A DNA stretch of 64,000 nt from Planctomycetota bacterium (GCA_022574595.1 JACZRS010000010.1:62001-126000), one strand, 5' to 3'. Numbered from the stretch's first letter, positions 9,294 through 19,600 are shown. Numbers and translations: made by a program. Notes: generated by a model from the sequence alone, not told the origin.

Positions 9294-9326
9294 TTCTGCA
9301 TTTCACAAGATTGTGCTACAATCTTG
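9294..9326 (+). promoter_or_regulatory. Possible promoter with operator-like palindrome upstream of the eRF1-like gene
   Basis: CAAGATTG (9306-9313), 5 bases, CAATCTTG (9319-9326) is a perfect 8-5-8 inverted repeat. It overlaps a -10-like TACAAT (9317-9322), with a weak -35-like TTCTGC 17 bases upstream (9294-9299). It would leave a leader of nearly 200 bases before the gene at 9523. It could instead be an RNA hairpin. Confidence 0.35.
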
Positions 9327-9522
9327 CCATGCGGTCATCGACCATCTCTGGTGCCGTGGGGAGGCGCTGGAGTAGTTGCAATTTCAACAAATCGTCTAAA
9401 CAGATGGCAGGTTTGCGCCAGCTTTTTTTAATGCGCCCATCGCATCTTTGTGTTAACACTGCGTGCACGTTTGCGCTGCTTGTAACAAACTTGCCAAACA
9501 TAAATACATGGAGGGATTCATA

Positions 9523-10053
9523 ATGCCTAGACGGATCGGGGTCTGGATTGATCACGCACAAGCTCATCTTGTCGCCTTAGCCAACGGATCACCACCTCAA
9601 ATCGTAACCATTGCATCAGAAATCGAACACAAACACAAGGCAATGCCTAGAACTGGCCGTGTAGCGCCTGGGCATTTAAGTGGCTCGCCGAGTAAGCGCT
9701 ATGACAAGCGCCGAGAGGAGGAAAAACGCCGATTCTATAACCAGGTTGTAAAGGCCCTTACTGGTGCGGAAGAAATTGTTGTAATGGGGCCGGGTATAGC
9801 TAAAGGAGAATTGCAAAAAGAAATTAAACGGGACGTGAGGCTAAGGGAGCTTGTTAGCTCAGTTGAGCCAGCAGATAAGAAAATGACCACGGCGCAGCTA
9901 GTAGCAAAAGTAAAAAAATCCTTTGATGAAAGTCCCTTGCGCGGTTTTCCCAGGCGGGGTTCAATAAGCCACATACCCCATGAGCTGGACCGAATTAGAC
10001 TGCGGGGTAGTCGAAATGATCGCGCAGAGAATGGGTTTTTGTCAGATTTTTAG
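9523..10053 (+). CDS. eRF1-like 'translational machinery' family protein
   Basis: The 176-residue soluble protein starts at ATG 9523, preceded by GGAGG at 8 bases; the frame is open upstream without a comparable site. It begins RIGVWIDHAQAHLVAL, followed by a polar, basic stretch, then FYNQVVKAL, EIVVMGPGIAKGELQKEIKR and ADKKMTTAQLVAKVKKSF. This pattern resembles the small bacterial family annotated as translational machinery protein, related to a central eRF1/RNase-fold domain. The exact role is unknown, but ribosome-associated or host-attachment-like functions are proposed for relatives. The C-terminal 35 residues are basic and low in order. Confidence 0.5.
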   Translation: MPRRIGVWIDHAQAHLVALANGSPPQIVTIASEIEHKHKAMPRTGRVAPGHLSGSPSKRYDKRREEEKRRFYNQVVKALTGAEEIVVMGPGIAKGELQKEIKRDVRLRELVSSVEPADKKMTTAQLVAKVKKSFDESPLRGFPRRGSISHIPHELDRIRLRGSRNDRAENGFLSDF

Positions 10054-10078
10054 TAGGAGATACATAATAAGCAAGCTA

Positions 10079-10109
10079 AGTGATAGCCTTTAAGTAGCAA
10101 ATTATCACT
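10079..10109. terminator. Weak hairpin between convergent genes
   Basis: AGTGATA (10079-10085) and TATCACT (10103-10109) form a 7-bp stem between the end of the eRF1-like gene and the end of the convergent esterase gene, overlapping the last bases of the latter. There is no strong T run on either strand, so the call is tentative. Confidence 0.25.
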
Positions 10110-12630
10110 GGCCAGTTGATATCACAAAGTCTCCTGAGCCAACCGTCCAATCTGCACCAAAGAATCCCGCAGCTTTGATGGCGTCTATACCTTTGCTAAG
10201 AATCTCCGGGCTGAAAACTACACAATCAGGATAGCCTACACCCGAGACGAAATAAGTCAGCCGGTCTGTTAGGCGCATTCCCTCAATACCTGATCCACTA
10301 ACCACACCCACCAGTGCGATATCACTATTTGGGCGCGGGTAGGTAAATACACAGCTTAGATCATTTGCTTGCCAATGATTATCTCCAACGCTAATTGAGT
10401 TAGTACTTACCTGTACTGGACTATTACTTAGTAGTGCATCCCAAGCTTGGTTGGTATCTGCATTGCCATAAAGAATTATGCTGCGATTTGGCTGCGCATT
10501 TGGTTCGAATTCAACATCCGCTACGACATCGATAGATGCATTACCGCGATACCAGAATGTCTCCGCATCGAATCGCGTTTTGGCAAGCGCCCATGTATTT
10601 TCTTCATCATTTCCCGTAGTTCCATAAACAAACATAACGTGATTATCGAATGCAGATTTGAAAGGTCCGTAGCGGTGTGGACCTTTTTCAGAAGCTGGTA
10701 GTAGGGTGTCTGTCACTTGCCACTGGTTATTTTCATCCTTAACTAATAGCAGTTTCTGCTTATCGCTGGGCCAGGGGATTTCATTTATATGCTGTCCGTC
10801 TAAAAGGACAGTGAGAAATTCTGCTGGTTGTAACTGCTGCAAATCAAGTGTTAGCCGAGCAATATTAATTGTAGTGCCAACGAAGCGTCGTTTTCCAGGA
10901 TCAACACGAATCTCAGCGGTGCTTGGCTGCATTGAGTGTTGCTGCTGGTTGATTTGGAGCCAATGCGATCGCGATGAAATACCAGGATTCATAGTCGTAA
11001 AGTTCACAAAGCGAACTGCATCAGGGTTAGGCAAACGATGTCGTGCAAAGAAATCAAACATCGGCGCCCAATCAACACAATCCGTACCGGGTTCATCAGA
11101 TGAATTCCACCAATGGCCGGCCCCCGGCTGCTCGTGATAAACCACATCGCTATGAAACTGCTTTAGATGTTCGAAAATTTGCTTTGCTTGCTCTGCGGGT
11201 ACGTTGTTATCTGCTGAGCCGTGCAGAATGTATATGCCGTGCTGCAAGTAATTGTGTGATAAGGCCAGAGTATCACTTGAGCTGGTTGCGCGATTAAGAA
11301 TCCTTTCTATCGGATTATCTTGTTCATAGCGATGTGCGCCTGTGTATGACCAGAAGCTGATCCAACCCGCACTTGGCGCTATTGCAGCAAATTTATCAGG
11401 GAATGTTGCGCCTACCTGCCAAGCGCCGTGACCGCCCATGGAGTGTCCGGTCAGGTAGATTTTGCTTGGATCGGGCTTTAATAGATTTACTGCGTGATTT
11501 AAGACTTCCATTGTGTCAATTCTGCCCCAATCTTCCCAGTCAAATCCGAAGGGCCTGCGATTGGTTGGGGCAACGATATGTGTCCAGGGTTTTGCTGCAT
11601 AAGAATTCGCTTGTCCGGTCGCTTGAACTCCTGCACCATGCAAAGTTAATACAAGGCCGGGCGCAGATGGATTTTCGGTAATGGATTCTAAAGCAGGGCG
11701 GATTGCGTAATACTGCACAGAGCCATCAACATCACTAATAAATGTCCGCTTGTGAGATGTGGTTGATTCAACAATGCGCAATGTAAAAGTTGTAGAATCG
11801 ATAATAGTAGTAGGGGAGTAAGGTGAGCTAAGATTAATAGTAAGCTCAACATCACCTGCCTCAATAAAGGGCATATCTCCTTTAATTGGAAATGGAATTT
11901 TGCGCGTCGCTAAAGGTAGTATTGGGCCAGTAGTAACTTCACCTTCAATTGTGCTGTTAGAAGATGCAATTGATAAATTGAGAGAATCTATGGGCTGGTT
12001 AGAAGCGTTAACGACTATTAATGCCCCGACAGTATCTACTACTTCGCCAATAATAAAATCAGGCATGGTGCGATCACGATCTTCAAAGTGAATCGGTGAC
12101 TTGATTCCTACAAGCTGAGCGCGCAGACTTCCGCGCCTACAACTAAATAGAAATTCATTACTGCCTTTGTGTAAATTTACTGGTAAGCGCGTCCAGCCGG
12201 TTCCGTAGGGATCGCCAGTTCGCGGCTCACCATTCACATAAACCATGCTGTGCCCACTTGCCGCCAGGATCATGATTCGATCTTTAGGTATATCTGCGGT
12301 TAGAAATACATAACCGCTACGAAGCGCAGGCCCACCGAATGAGCCTTTTTCGTTTGCTGTGATTGGAATCCATTTCTTAGTCGAGCCATCTGGTAGGGTT
12401 ACTTCATCGCCTGCTTGTGGAGCAATAAACTCACCTCTAACTATCTGCAATTCAATAGCATCGGTATGAAACGCAACCCGACCGGAGCGCCCGACTCGTT
12501 CAATTGCAAAGCCCTCTAGAAGTTCAATAACGGCTGGTTCGTCAAGCGGTTCAACCTGAGCAATGGCAGGCGTGCTGGTACAGCCTACTAGAATGGATGA
12601 GAAACCTAGTAGCAGAATCATTTTTCGCAT
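10105..12630 (-). CDS. Large esterase lipoprotein of the alpha/beta-hydrolase fold
   Basis: The 841-residue protein starts at ATG 12630, with GGAGG 8 bases upstream on its strand. It begins with a signal peptide and lipobox (LLLGFSSILVGC), so it should be lipid-anchored in the envelope. An N-terminal beta-rich region of about 330 residues precedes a prolyl-oligopeptidase/PHB-depolymerase-like hydrolase domain with the nucleophile in TGHSMGGHGAW (Ser397). A likely acid lies in LHGSADNNVP and a likely histidine in PGAGHWW. A further beta-rich C-terminal region follows. It probably cleaves esters of polymeric or sugar substrates. It is divergent from the blaI-M56 pair, and a BlaI-like palindrome lies about 145 bases upstream of its start. 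Confidence 0.7.
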   Translation of the reverse strand: MRKMILLLGFSSILVGCTSTPAIAQVEPLDEPAVIELLEGFAIERVGRSGRVAFHTDAIELQIVRGEFIAPQAGDEVTLPDGSTKKWIPITANEKGSFGGPALRSGYVFLTADIPKDRIMILAASGHSMVYVNGEPRTGDPYGTGWTRLPVNLHKGSNEFLFSCRRGSLRAQLVGIKSPIHFEDRDRTMPDFIIGEVVDTVGALIVVNASNQPIDSLNLSIASSNSTIEGEVTTGPILPLATRKIPFPIKGDMPFIEAGDVELTINLSSPYSPTTIIDSTTFTLRIVESTTSHKRTFISDVDGSVQYYAIRPALESITENPSAPGLVLTLHGAGVQATGQANSYAAKPWTHIVAPTNRRPFGFDWEDWGRIDTMEVLNHAVNLLKPDPSKIYLTGHSMGGHGAWQVGATFPDKFAAIAPSAGWISFWSYTGAHRYEQDNPIERILNRATSSSDTLALSHNYLQHGIYILHGSADNNVPAEQAKQIFEHLKQFHSDVVYHEQPGAGHWWNSSDEPGTDCVDWAPMFDFFARHRLPNPDAVRFVNFTTMNPGISSRSHWLQINQQQHSMQPSTAEIRVDPGKRRFVGTTINIARLTLDLQQLQPAEFLTVLLDGQHINEIPWPSDKQKLLLVKDENNQWQVTDTLLPASEKGPHRYGPFKSAFDNHVMFVYGTTGNDEENTWALAKTRFDAETFWYRGNASIDVVADVEFEPNAQPNRSIILYGNADTNQAWDALLSNSPVQVSTNSISVGDNHWQANDLSCVFTYPRPNSDIALVGVVSGSGIEGMRLTDRLTYFVSGVGYPDCVVFSPEILSKGIDAIKAAGFFGADWTVGSGDFVISTGQ

Positions 12631-12774
12631 AGCAACGCCTCCGTAAAGATAGGTAAGGCTTAAAGAATAGCTTCTCATGGCCAAGAGTTATTTTTAGGGT
12701 GATACTCAGCTAACACAAATTCCGCGTATTAAGTTATGAATAGCCAAATTTTAAGCAACTCGAAAGAACACAGA

Positions 12775-12788
12775 ACTACTTGTGTAGT
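12775..12788. promoter_or_regulatory. BlaI-type palindrome, esterase side
   Basis: ACTAC-TTGT-GTAGT is a perfect 5-bp-arm palindrome that shares the ACnnnnGT core and GTAG arms of the two boxes at the blaI promoter. Its position between the divergent genes suggests that BlaI may also act on the esterase gene, though no strong promoter was found for that gene. Confidence 0.45.
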
Positions 12789-12919
12789 AATTACATAGAA
12801 GAATCGTTCATTATATGGCAGCTAAGGGTTTTTCAATCATCTGAGACTTTAGAGAAGCTCATCGGTATAAAGGTAAAAGCTTAGAAGAAATACCTATTGT
12901 GATTTTCCCAAGAAAAGGA

Positions 12920-12967
12920 TTGACAGCCTACGACTTGTGTAGTAGAGTGCTACGACTGTTGTAGTAG
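12920..12967 (+). promoter_or_regulatory. blaI promoter with two tandem BlaI operator boxes
   Basis: TTGACA (12920-12925), 17 bases, TAGAGT (12943-12948) form the promoter. Two nearly identical 18-base boxes, CTACGACTTGTGTAGTAG (12928-12945) and CTACGACTGTTGTAGTAG (12950-12967), lie 22 bases apart in the spacer, the -10 and the start region. Both are near-palindromes of the form CTACnACnnnnGTnGTAG, matching the TACA/TGTA-type operators of BlaI/MecI repressors. Repression by BlaI until the M56 sensor is triggered is the expected logic. Confidence 0.7.
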
Positions 12968-12997
12968 GTTTTCAAAAAACGCCCCTGAGATAGCACT

Positions 12998-13405
12998 ATG
13001 CCCCCATACGAGACAACTGACATTCCCGCAGCTGAGTTAGAAGTTCTGCAAGCATTGTGGGATAAGAGTCCAGCTACGGTTCGTGATGTGCTAAATGAAC
13101 TTCATAACCTAGGGCGGCAGTTGGCGTACACCACAGTCTTGACCTTCCTGACTCGTTTAGAGCAAAAAGGCTTTGTAAAAAGTGATAAATCAGGCATAGC
13201 GTATGTGTATAGCCCCAAAGTATCGCGCGACAAGGTATCTCGATCACGATTAGAAGAAGTGCTCGAATCTTTTTACGATGGCGCGCCCGGGCCGTTGGTT
13301 CTGCAATTGATGAGGGAAGGGAAGTTTACAAAGACTGAAATTGGCGAATTGCAACAGCTAATTGATGATTTGGATGCAAAGAATAAACGCCGCAAACGTT
13401 CTTAA
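12998..13405 (+). CDS. blaI: BlaI/MecI-family transcriptional repressor
   Basis: The 135-residue repressor has the family's winged helix (AAELEVLQALWDKSPATVRD, then TVLTFLTRLEQKGFV) and a C-terminal dimerisation helix region. BlaI-type proteins bind palindromic operators as dimers and are removed by proteolysis after the partner membrane peptidase is activated. The partner M56 gene begins 11 bases downstream. No beta-lactamase gene is nearby, so the regulated process is probably envelope stress or another signal. The cleavage site is not evident. Confidence 0.88.
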   Translation: MPPYETTDIPAAELEVLQALWDKSPATVRDVLNELHNLGRQLAYTTVLTFLTRLEQKGFVKSDKSGIAYVYSPKVSRDKVSRSRLEEVLESFYDGAPGPLVLQLMREGKFTKTEIGELQQLIDDLDAKNKRRKRS

Positions 13406-13416
13406 GGGGAACGAAG

Positions 13417-16400
13417 TTGGATAATTTTCCAGTAGAAATGTTATGGAGAGGTGCAATTGCGGTAATACCTATCGCAATACTAGTTGCAGTGATCTGCAGA
13501 TTTGCGCCCTGTAAAGCCTCTACCCGGCATATGTTGTGGTTGATCGTATTGATGCTTTTTGCAGCCGTACCGGTCCTGCCACGTGTGCCGGTTCCTCAGT
13601 TTTCCAGCGTAGTTTCATCGTTGCAGGGATATTTTATAACAGAGGCCGATTTACATGAAATTGCAGAAGTTGATTTACCAAAGATAAAGAAGCAGCAGGA
13701 GACTGATGTTGTTGCGCCTGATAATGCCATAGCGTTTGAAAAAGTTAAATTGCCGAGCAAGGAAAACGGTTTAAGCGCATCTAGTAATAAGATTGAATTA
13801 TTAGCAACTAGGCCCATATTAGAAGCAATAGAAAATAATGCAGAGAAAGTTGATACAAAAGCTGAAACAAAAGATAGTTCACAGGTACAAGTATTTGTAA
13901 GTGAGAAAATGCCGGACCAGAACCAGGCCCCGGGTGACCCGCAATTGGGCGCCCCTATCCTCCCAGCGATAGCCCCCACGTCGCTAAAGCCCAAATCCCC
14001 CGGGGTCGGCTGGTCCACTTCTAAAATTGTCGATGAACCTGCTGCGGTAAATGTAACTCCACTAGAACTAGCAGTAGCACCGAAGCTTGAAAAAATAGAT
14101 GAACCAGTTAAAAGGTCAGCGTTTGCTACAGCTACAATAGCGCAGTGGAATCGATGGACCGCTTATTTTTCTGATATTCGAAATGCCATAATGGGATTGC
14201 CGCCGCTGCCTGCCTTTTTGTGGATTGGTGGTGCAATCATATTGCTGCTTGTATCAGCGACTAAAGTTGCAAGATCAAATCGACTTATAAAAAATTCGCG
14301 CTTAGCGCCCCCATCTGTAGTGAATATGGTTGCAGCCGCTGCTGGGCAATTAGAGCTAAAGCGCGCACCGCTCACCTTGATTACAGATCAACCGATTTCA
14401 CCCATGCTATGGTGTGGCCGGCGAGTTTATTTGATTCTGCCTCGGGAGCTATGGGCTCAGCTTGATGATGTGGGACGAAAGGCTGTGATTTATCACGAAT
14501 TAGCCCACCTGCATCGGCGTGACCATTGGGTGTGTTGGTTTGAAATGATAATTGGATGGTTGTATTGGTGGAATCCGGTGGTGTGGTGGGTAAGAAAGCG
14601 GATTCGAGAAGAAGCGGACCTTTGCTGTGACGCTTGGGTTACTGTGCTAATGCCAACAAGCCGGCGTGAGTACGCGCAGGCTCTATTAGATGCAAGAAAA
14701 TGTACAAGTATTTCACAGATCGCTGGGCCCTGTATGGGACTCGGCGTATCTACCAAACGAGCAAAGCGATTTGCCAGGAGATTAACCATGGTTATGACTG
14801 AACATGCTGCACCGCGACTTTCCGTACGCGGTCTAACTTTAGCTTTGGCGCTGGCGGTGGGTGGATGCATCGTAACGCCGTTGTGGGCTTGTCCTCCTTC
14901 TGAAAGTGCAGCTAAAAAAGAGAGAGTAAATATAAAGTTTGCGCTCAAGGAGCATCTGGATAAGAAACTTCATCAAAACTCCGAAGCACAATCTGATGAG
15001 CATGGCACAACTTTTGAAAAGTTCATGCAATCGCGTGGTGGTGAAAATGTCAAGCAACGTATCGAGCAGCTTCAGCATCAGATTAAGCAACTAAAGAAAG
15101 AGCTAGCTAATATTCATAAGGCTCCGCACGCAGACCATGCCAATCCATTTCATCCAGAGCTACATGCTCCCAAACATGATGCGCCACATGCTCAATTAGA
15201 TTTGGGTCCAAACCACCGCTTTGAAGAGCTAAAGCTTCCAAAAGCGCCAAGGCCGCCAAGACTTCCAAAGGCTCCAAGAGCTTTGAAGGCACTGAAGGCA
15301 CCTGGCATTGCTGTAGCGCCACGGATTCATGTACTAGAAGGCGACTTCCCCGCAGCAGTAATCGCACAAGGCGGTCCTGGGCGCATCGCGTTTGCACCAG
15401 CGCAATCTGATTGCAATAAAGTGTTTACTAAAAAATACAAACTTTCAGCAGGCATACTAAAAGATTTAACTGCACTAATGGTTCGTTCAGATGTGCCCAT
15501 CATTGTTTCACCCCATGATGATTACATTGAGGTGCATGCCAACCAGGCGCAGCACATGATCTTCAGTGCCTTTACGAAAATGATTGGTAGTGATAAAGAG
15601 CGAAAAGTGGAATACGAGCTATCTGCTGGCAAGCTTGAAGCACTGACCAAACTCATGTCGCGCAGCGATGTGCCGATCATCATTGAGCCAGATGATGATG
15701 AAATCACCGTTCACGGCAACGCATTAGAACAAGCGATTTTTGGTGCGTTTGTAAAAATGATTAGCCAAAGAAGTAAAGTGACTACAGTCGGATCTGCTTC
15801 ACGATTTGGTTATGTGGACGGACGCGCAGGTGATTGGGCAGTGCTTGCGGAGGAACTTCGCGGCGCAGCTGGAAAACTTCGCTATGCCCAGGAAGGTGAA
15901 TGGGCAGCCATTGCTGAAAAAATGCAAGAAAAAGCCAGCAAGGTGTTCAGAGAAAACAGCGGTAATTGGGCAGTTGCTGTTCAGCGCTATCAGGAAGCAG
16001 CTGAAAAAGCCTATAGCGGCCAAATGAAAAAATGGGCCGAAGCTGCCAAAATCTATGAACTCAAAGCTGGCAAGGTCTATCAAGGTGATTTGAAAAAGAT
16101 CTTGGGATCGCTTGAAGGCCAAATTAAACTTTCAACTGAACACGCAACAAGAATGGCTACGGAAGCCATGAGAGTCGCTGAAATGGCTGAAATGCTCGAA
16201 GGTGAAATCGAAGAGATAGTTGAAGCGGCTCTTGAAGAAATTGAAGATGATAATGATTCAAAGGGCAGCAAGAATCAGCGAAAATCAATTGAGCGAATGA
16301 TAAAGAAGCTCATAAAGCAGATAAAAGCTCTTAAACTGGAAGCAGAGGCTATTGAAGCAGAAGCTGAAGTGATTGAAGAGGAAGCTGAGCTTTTAAGAGA

Positions 16401-16476
16401 GCAAGCTGAGCAAGTTGAGGAAACGCTTACCCAAGCAAAGGAAACTGAAGAAATTGTAGCATCCAACGGCCGTTAA
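13417..16476 (+). CDS. BlaR1/MecR1-like M56 membrane metallopeptidase with a novel long C-terminal extension
   Basis: The 1019-residue protein starts at TTG 13417, 7 bases after AGGGGA. Residues 1-60 carry two membrane helices. A long polar linker (about 75-230) and another helix (about 267-285) lead to the M56 zinc peptidase motif HELAH (His360, Glu361, His364) and the downstream REEADLCCDAW block. A further hydrophobic segment lies near residue 470. The usual penicillin-binding sensor domain is absent. Instead there are His/Pro/Lys-rich segments (about 565-640), two 60-residue tandem repeats (about 670-788, core RSDVPII), a series of about 28-residue W-A-helical repeats (about 800-890) and a glutamate/alanine-rich coiled coil to the end. 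It is co-transcribed with blaI. The signal sensed is unknown. Confidence 0.8.
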   Translation: MDNFPVEMLWRGAIAVIPIAILVAVICRFAPCKASTRHMLWLIVLMLFAAVPVLPRVPVPQFSSVVSSLQGYFITEADLHEIAEVDLPKIKKQQETDVVAPDNAIAFEKVKLPSKENGLSASSNKIELLATRPILEAIENNAEKVDTKAETKDSSQVQVFVSEKMPDQNQAPGDPQLGAPILPAIAPTSLKPKSPGVGWSTSKIVDEPAAVNVTPLELAVAPKLEKIDEPVKRSAFATATIAQWNRWTAYFSDIRNAIMGLPPLPAFLWIGGAIILLLVSATKVARSNRLIKNSRLAPPSVVNMVAAAAGQLELKRAPLTLITDQPISPMLWCGRRVYLILPRELWAQLDDVGRKAVIYHELAHLHRRDHWVCWFEMIIGWLYWWNPVVWWVRKRIREEADLCCDAWVTVLMPTSRREYAQALLDARKCTSISQIAGPCMGLGVSTKRAKRFARRLTMVMTEHAAPRLSVRGLTLALALAVGGCIVTPLWACPPSESAAKKERVNIKFALKEHLDKKLHQNSEAQSDEHGTTFEKFMQSRGGENVKQRIEQLQHQIKQLKKELANIHKAPHADHANPFHPELHAPKHDAPHAQLDLGPNHRFEELKLPKAPRPPRLPKAPRALKALKAPGIAVAPRIHVLEGDFPAAVIAQGGPGRIAFAPAQSDCNKVFTKKYKLSAGILKDLTALMVRSDVPIIVSPHDDYIEVHANQAQHMIFSAFTKMIGSDKERKVEYELSAGKLEALTKLMSRSDVPIIIEPDDDEITVHGNALEQAIFGAFVKMISQRSKVTTVGSASRFGYVDGRAGDWAVLAEELRGAAGKLRYAQEGEWAAIAEKMQEKASKVFRENSGNWAVAVQRYQEAAEKAYSGQMKKWAEAAKIYELKAGKVYQGDLKKILGSLEGQIKLSTEHATRMATEAMRVAEMAEMLEGEIEEIVEAALEEIEDDNDSKGSKNQRKSIERMIKKLIKQIKALKLEAEAIEAEAEVIEEEAELLREQAEQVEETLTQAKETEEIVASNGR

Positions 16477-16516
16477 CTGCCGTTACTGAAGATGCAAATG
16501 GACCCGTAGCGCTGAG

Positions 16517-16565
16517 GTGGGGCGGAACGAGTAGCAATAAAATTGTGCTGAACGTTCTGCTCCAC
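16517..16565 (+). terminator. Hairpin after the M56 gene
   Basis: A 13-base arm GTGGGGCGGAACG (16517-16529) pairs with CGTTCTGCTCCAC (16553-16565) with two non-Watson-Crick positions and a 23-base loop, followed by the T-rich TTTATTTA. This is a plausible terminator for blaI-M56. Confidence 0.5.
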
Positions 16566-16594
16566 TTTATTTAAGTAGTAAGGTACAATGTAAT

Positions 16595-16624
16595 TTGGTT
16601 TAACTAATGAGTTAATAGTATAAC
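16595..16624 (+). promoter_or_regulatory. Possible promoter of the TPR-ExbB-ExbD cluster
   Basis: TTGGTT (16595-16600) and TATAAC (16619-16624) are 18 bases apart, about 50 bases upstream of the TPR gene start. The match is moderate and no operator was noticed. Confidence 0.4.
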
Positions 16625-16671
16625 AGGATAAGAAAATCTACTTCCGGGGAATAGGTAAGAAAGGTTTACCA

Positions 16672-19600
16672 ATGTCCTTTGGTAGGTTTCAAAATTTAGC
16701 GGCCGTCGTAACAATTATTTGTATTGCTTGTAGCACAAACCAAGCAAGCGCGCAAAGCTCAGATCTGCGTGATTACTTTAGTGCTTCGGGATTACTTCAG
16801 CGCGGTATGTACGACTTGGCCATAGTTGAATATCGCAAATTTCTTGATGCGCATCCCGAGCACGAAAAAGCTACTACCGCACGTTACGGATTGGGTGTAG
16901 CTCACTACCGCCTTGAGCAATATGAGCATGCGATATCGCAGTTATCTCAAATTAGCGATGAGATTGATTTCGCTTACGCTGCTGAAACGCTGACTTTGCT
17001 AGGCCAATCACATTTAGCCCTAAGGCAGTTTGCAGACGCTACTGCTTCATTTGGCAAAGTCGTTGCAAATCTTGCGGAACATGATCTTGCAGATGATGCA
17101 GCTGCACTTCAAGCTGAATCCTTGTATCGCGACGGAAAGTATGAGCGAGTAAAAGAGCCTGGCTCTATGCTTATAAGTCGTTGGCCGAAGAGTCTGCATC
17201 GCGAAAGGGCGGAGTTATTCTGGGGGCTATCGGATATGGCTCGCAAGGATTATCCCGAAGCGGCTGCACGCTTTAAGGGAATGTCGCAACGTTTTACTGG
17301 AGGCAAACATGCAGATCAGGTTGCACTATTACTAGGTCAATGTCTGCACCGATCTAACGCAATCACAGATGCAGCAAAGCAATATAAAACTGTTATTGCT
17401 AAGGCTCGACGAGAGTATTTACCCGAAGCTCTCTACGGCCTGGCAATGATTCAACATGGCCAAAGGAAACTTGATTCCGCAGGCGAGCTTCTTGATAGAT
17501 TGCTTTTGGAGTTTAGTCCCCATGATTTGGATTCAGCAGCTAAATTGTTGCGAGGTCGAGTTTGGTTTGACAAGGAAGAATATCAAAAAGCTTACGATTT
17601 ATTTGCCCAAGTCCAAAGAGTCAAGAGTGAGCATCAAGACGATGCAGCATATTGGCTGGCAAAGTGTGAACTTCGCAGGGATAAGCCAGGCATTGCTGCT
17701 AATAAATTAAAAGATGCAATTGCCGCTTATCCCAAGAGTGATTTGCTTGCGGAGATGATTTACGATCGCGCGGTTGCGCTTCTTAGAATAGCTCAACCCG
17801 ATGAAGCGATGAACGCACTTGGAATGTTCCGTAACACTTTTCCGGAGCATAAACTTTCTGCTAACGCATTGCATTTGATGGCCGCAACAGAGCATCAGCA
17901 GCGCCGCTACGATTCGAGTTTGCAGCTATGTGCGCAGTTCGCAACAAAGTACAGCAATCATCAGCTTGCAGCTTCGATTGCGTTTCTAAAAGCTGAAAAT
18001 CTATTCCTTTCAAAGGATTATGAGCGGGCAGCAAATGCTTACGAGTCTTTTAATGCAGCTTATCCGGATGATGGGCAATCTACTAAAGCAACATTTAGAT
18101 TGGGGATGAGCCAATATCATCGTAGCTTATTTAAAGAAGCAGATGAAATTTTAACGCCGCTAGCTAAGGGATCTGAAACACCTGTTGAATTTGCTAAAGC
18201 GCTACTTGCTGTTGGTGATATACATTTTCAGCAAGGCCGTTGGGAAAAAGCCCAGCAATACTTAGGTGATTACATATCCTTAGGTTCTGATCTGGTATCG
18301 GTTGATGATGCTCTGCTGAAACTGAGTTTATCTCAAGCGCGACTGGAAGATTATAAGTCAGCTCTGAACACTTTAGATGAGCTGTTACGGGGTCACCCAG
18401 ATAGCCCGCACTATGTGCAGGGTGTATTTGAACGCGGGCAGGTTCTAGTAGCTCTTAAGCATCCCGAGCAAGCCCAGCAGGCATTTGAACAATTACTTTC
18501 TGAAGCTGGTGATTCACGATTTGCGGTTCATGCTTTAAATCATCTGGGAGCAATAGCTTCTCAACGAGGATCGTTTAAGGATGCAGCTGAGTATTACAAA
18601 CAAGCAGTTGCATTAGATCCTGGCGATGAGCTAAAAGCTGAAGCTCTTTTTCAACAGGGACAAGCTTTGGTTTCCGCAAAGAAGTACCAGCAAGCAGCAA
18701 ATGTGTTTGCGGATGTTATTTCAGCGTACCCTTCTCATTCGCGCTTACCACAATCTGCTGCGCTTAGAGCAATATCTCTTGCAAGGCAAGGCAAGTTTGA
18801 AATAGCACTTGCAGAAATACTAAAAATAGAAAAAGAACATGGCTCTAAAATTAAAAAGAGCTTGCTGACTGCTGTGTGGTATGAAAAAGCCTGGTGCCTT
18901 CGAGAACTTGATCGCAGCAACGAAGCCCAGCAGGTTTATCTTACGATTTTAAATTCAGGTAAAGACCAAAGACTTATAGATCATGCACTGCTGGAGCTTG
19001 CGGAACTTGAATCCCAGGATGAACAGTATGCAGTAGCAGCTGGACGACTGAAGACACTCCGCGAAAAAGCAGTCCAAACAAACAAGGTTGCTGCGGACCT
19101 TTTAGAGCGCGCAACTTATCGCCTTGGTGTATGTGAATTTCGCCTTGACAACTTTCCGCAAGCAATACAAATATTTGAAGAATTCTTGGATACCTTTACT
19201 GAAAGTGATCTTGTAGCTAGCTCAAGTCTGCTTTGTGGCGAAGCACTTTTTAAGACTGGCTCTTATGAAATGGCAGCAAAGCATCTAACACATGTTGTTG
19301 ATTATTACAGCGGCGATGATACTTTCGGGCCAAGCTTGCTGCGGCTGGGCGAATGTCTGGCGATCTTGCAAAGATGGAAAAAGAGCGAAGAAATATTTCG
19401 CATATATCTAAATGCGTTTAACGATTCTGATCTTTGGTATCAAGCTCAGTTTGGGACTGCGTGGGCTTTGGAAAATCAACAGAAACTTGAGCAGGCGATT
19501 GTCTCGTATCGGCCTGTAATAGATCGCCATCAAGGGCCGACTGCTGCGCGCGCCCAGTTTCAAACCGGTGAATGTCTATTTGCTCTTAAACGCTTGGATG

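Noticed and set aside
9311-9523. Open frame upstream of the eRF1-like gene
   Set aside because: It overlaps the palindrome and possible promoter, lacks a ribosome site, and its sequence looks non-coding.
13417-16476. Beta-lactam resistance locus (bla/mec)
   Set aside because: The sensor lacks the penicillin-binding domain and no beta-lactamase or PBP gene is adjacent. Only the regulatory logic is shared.
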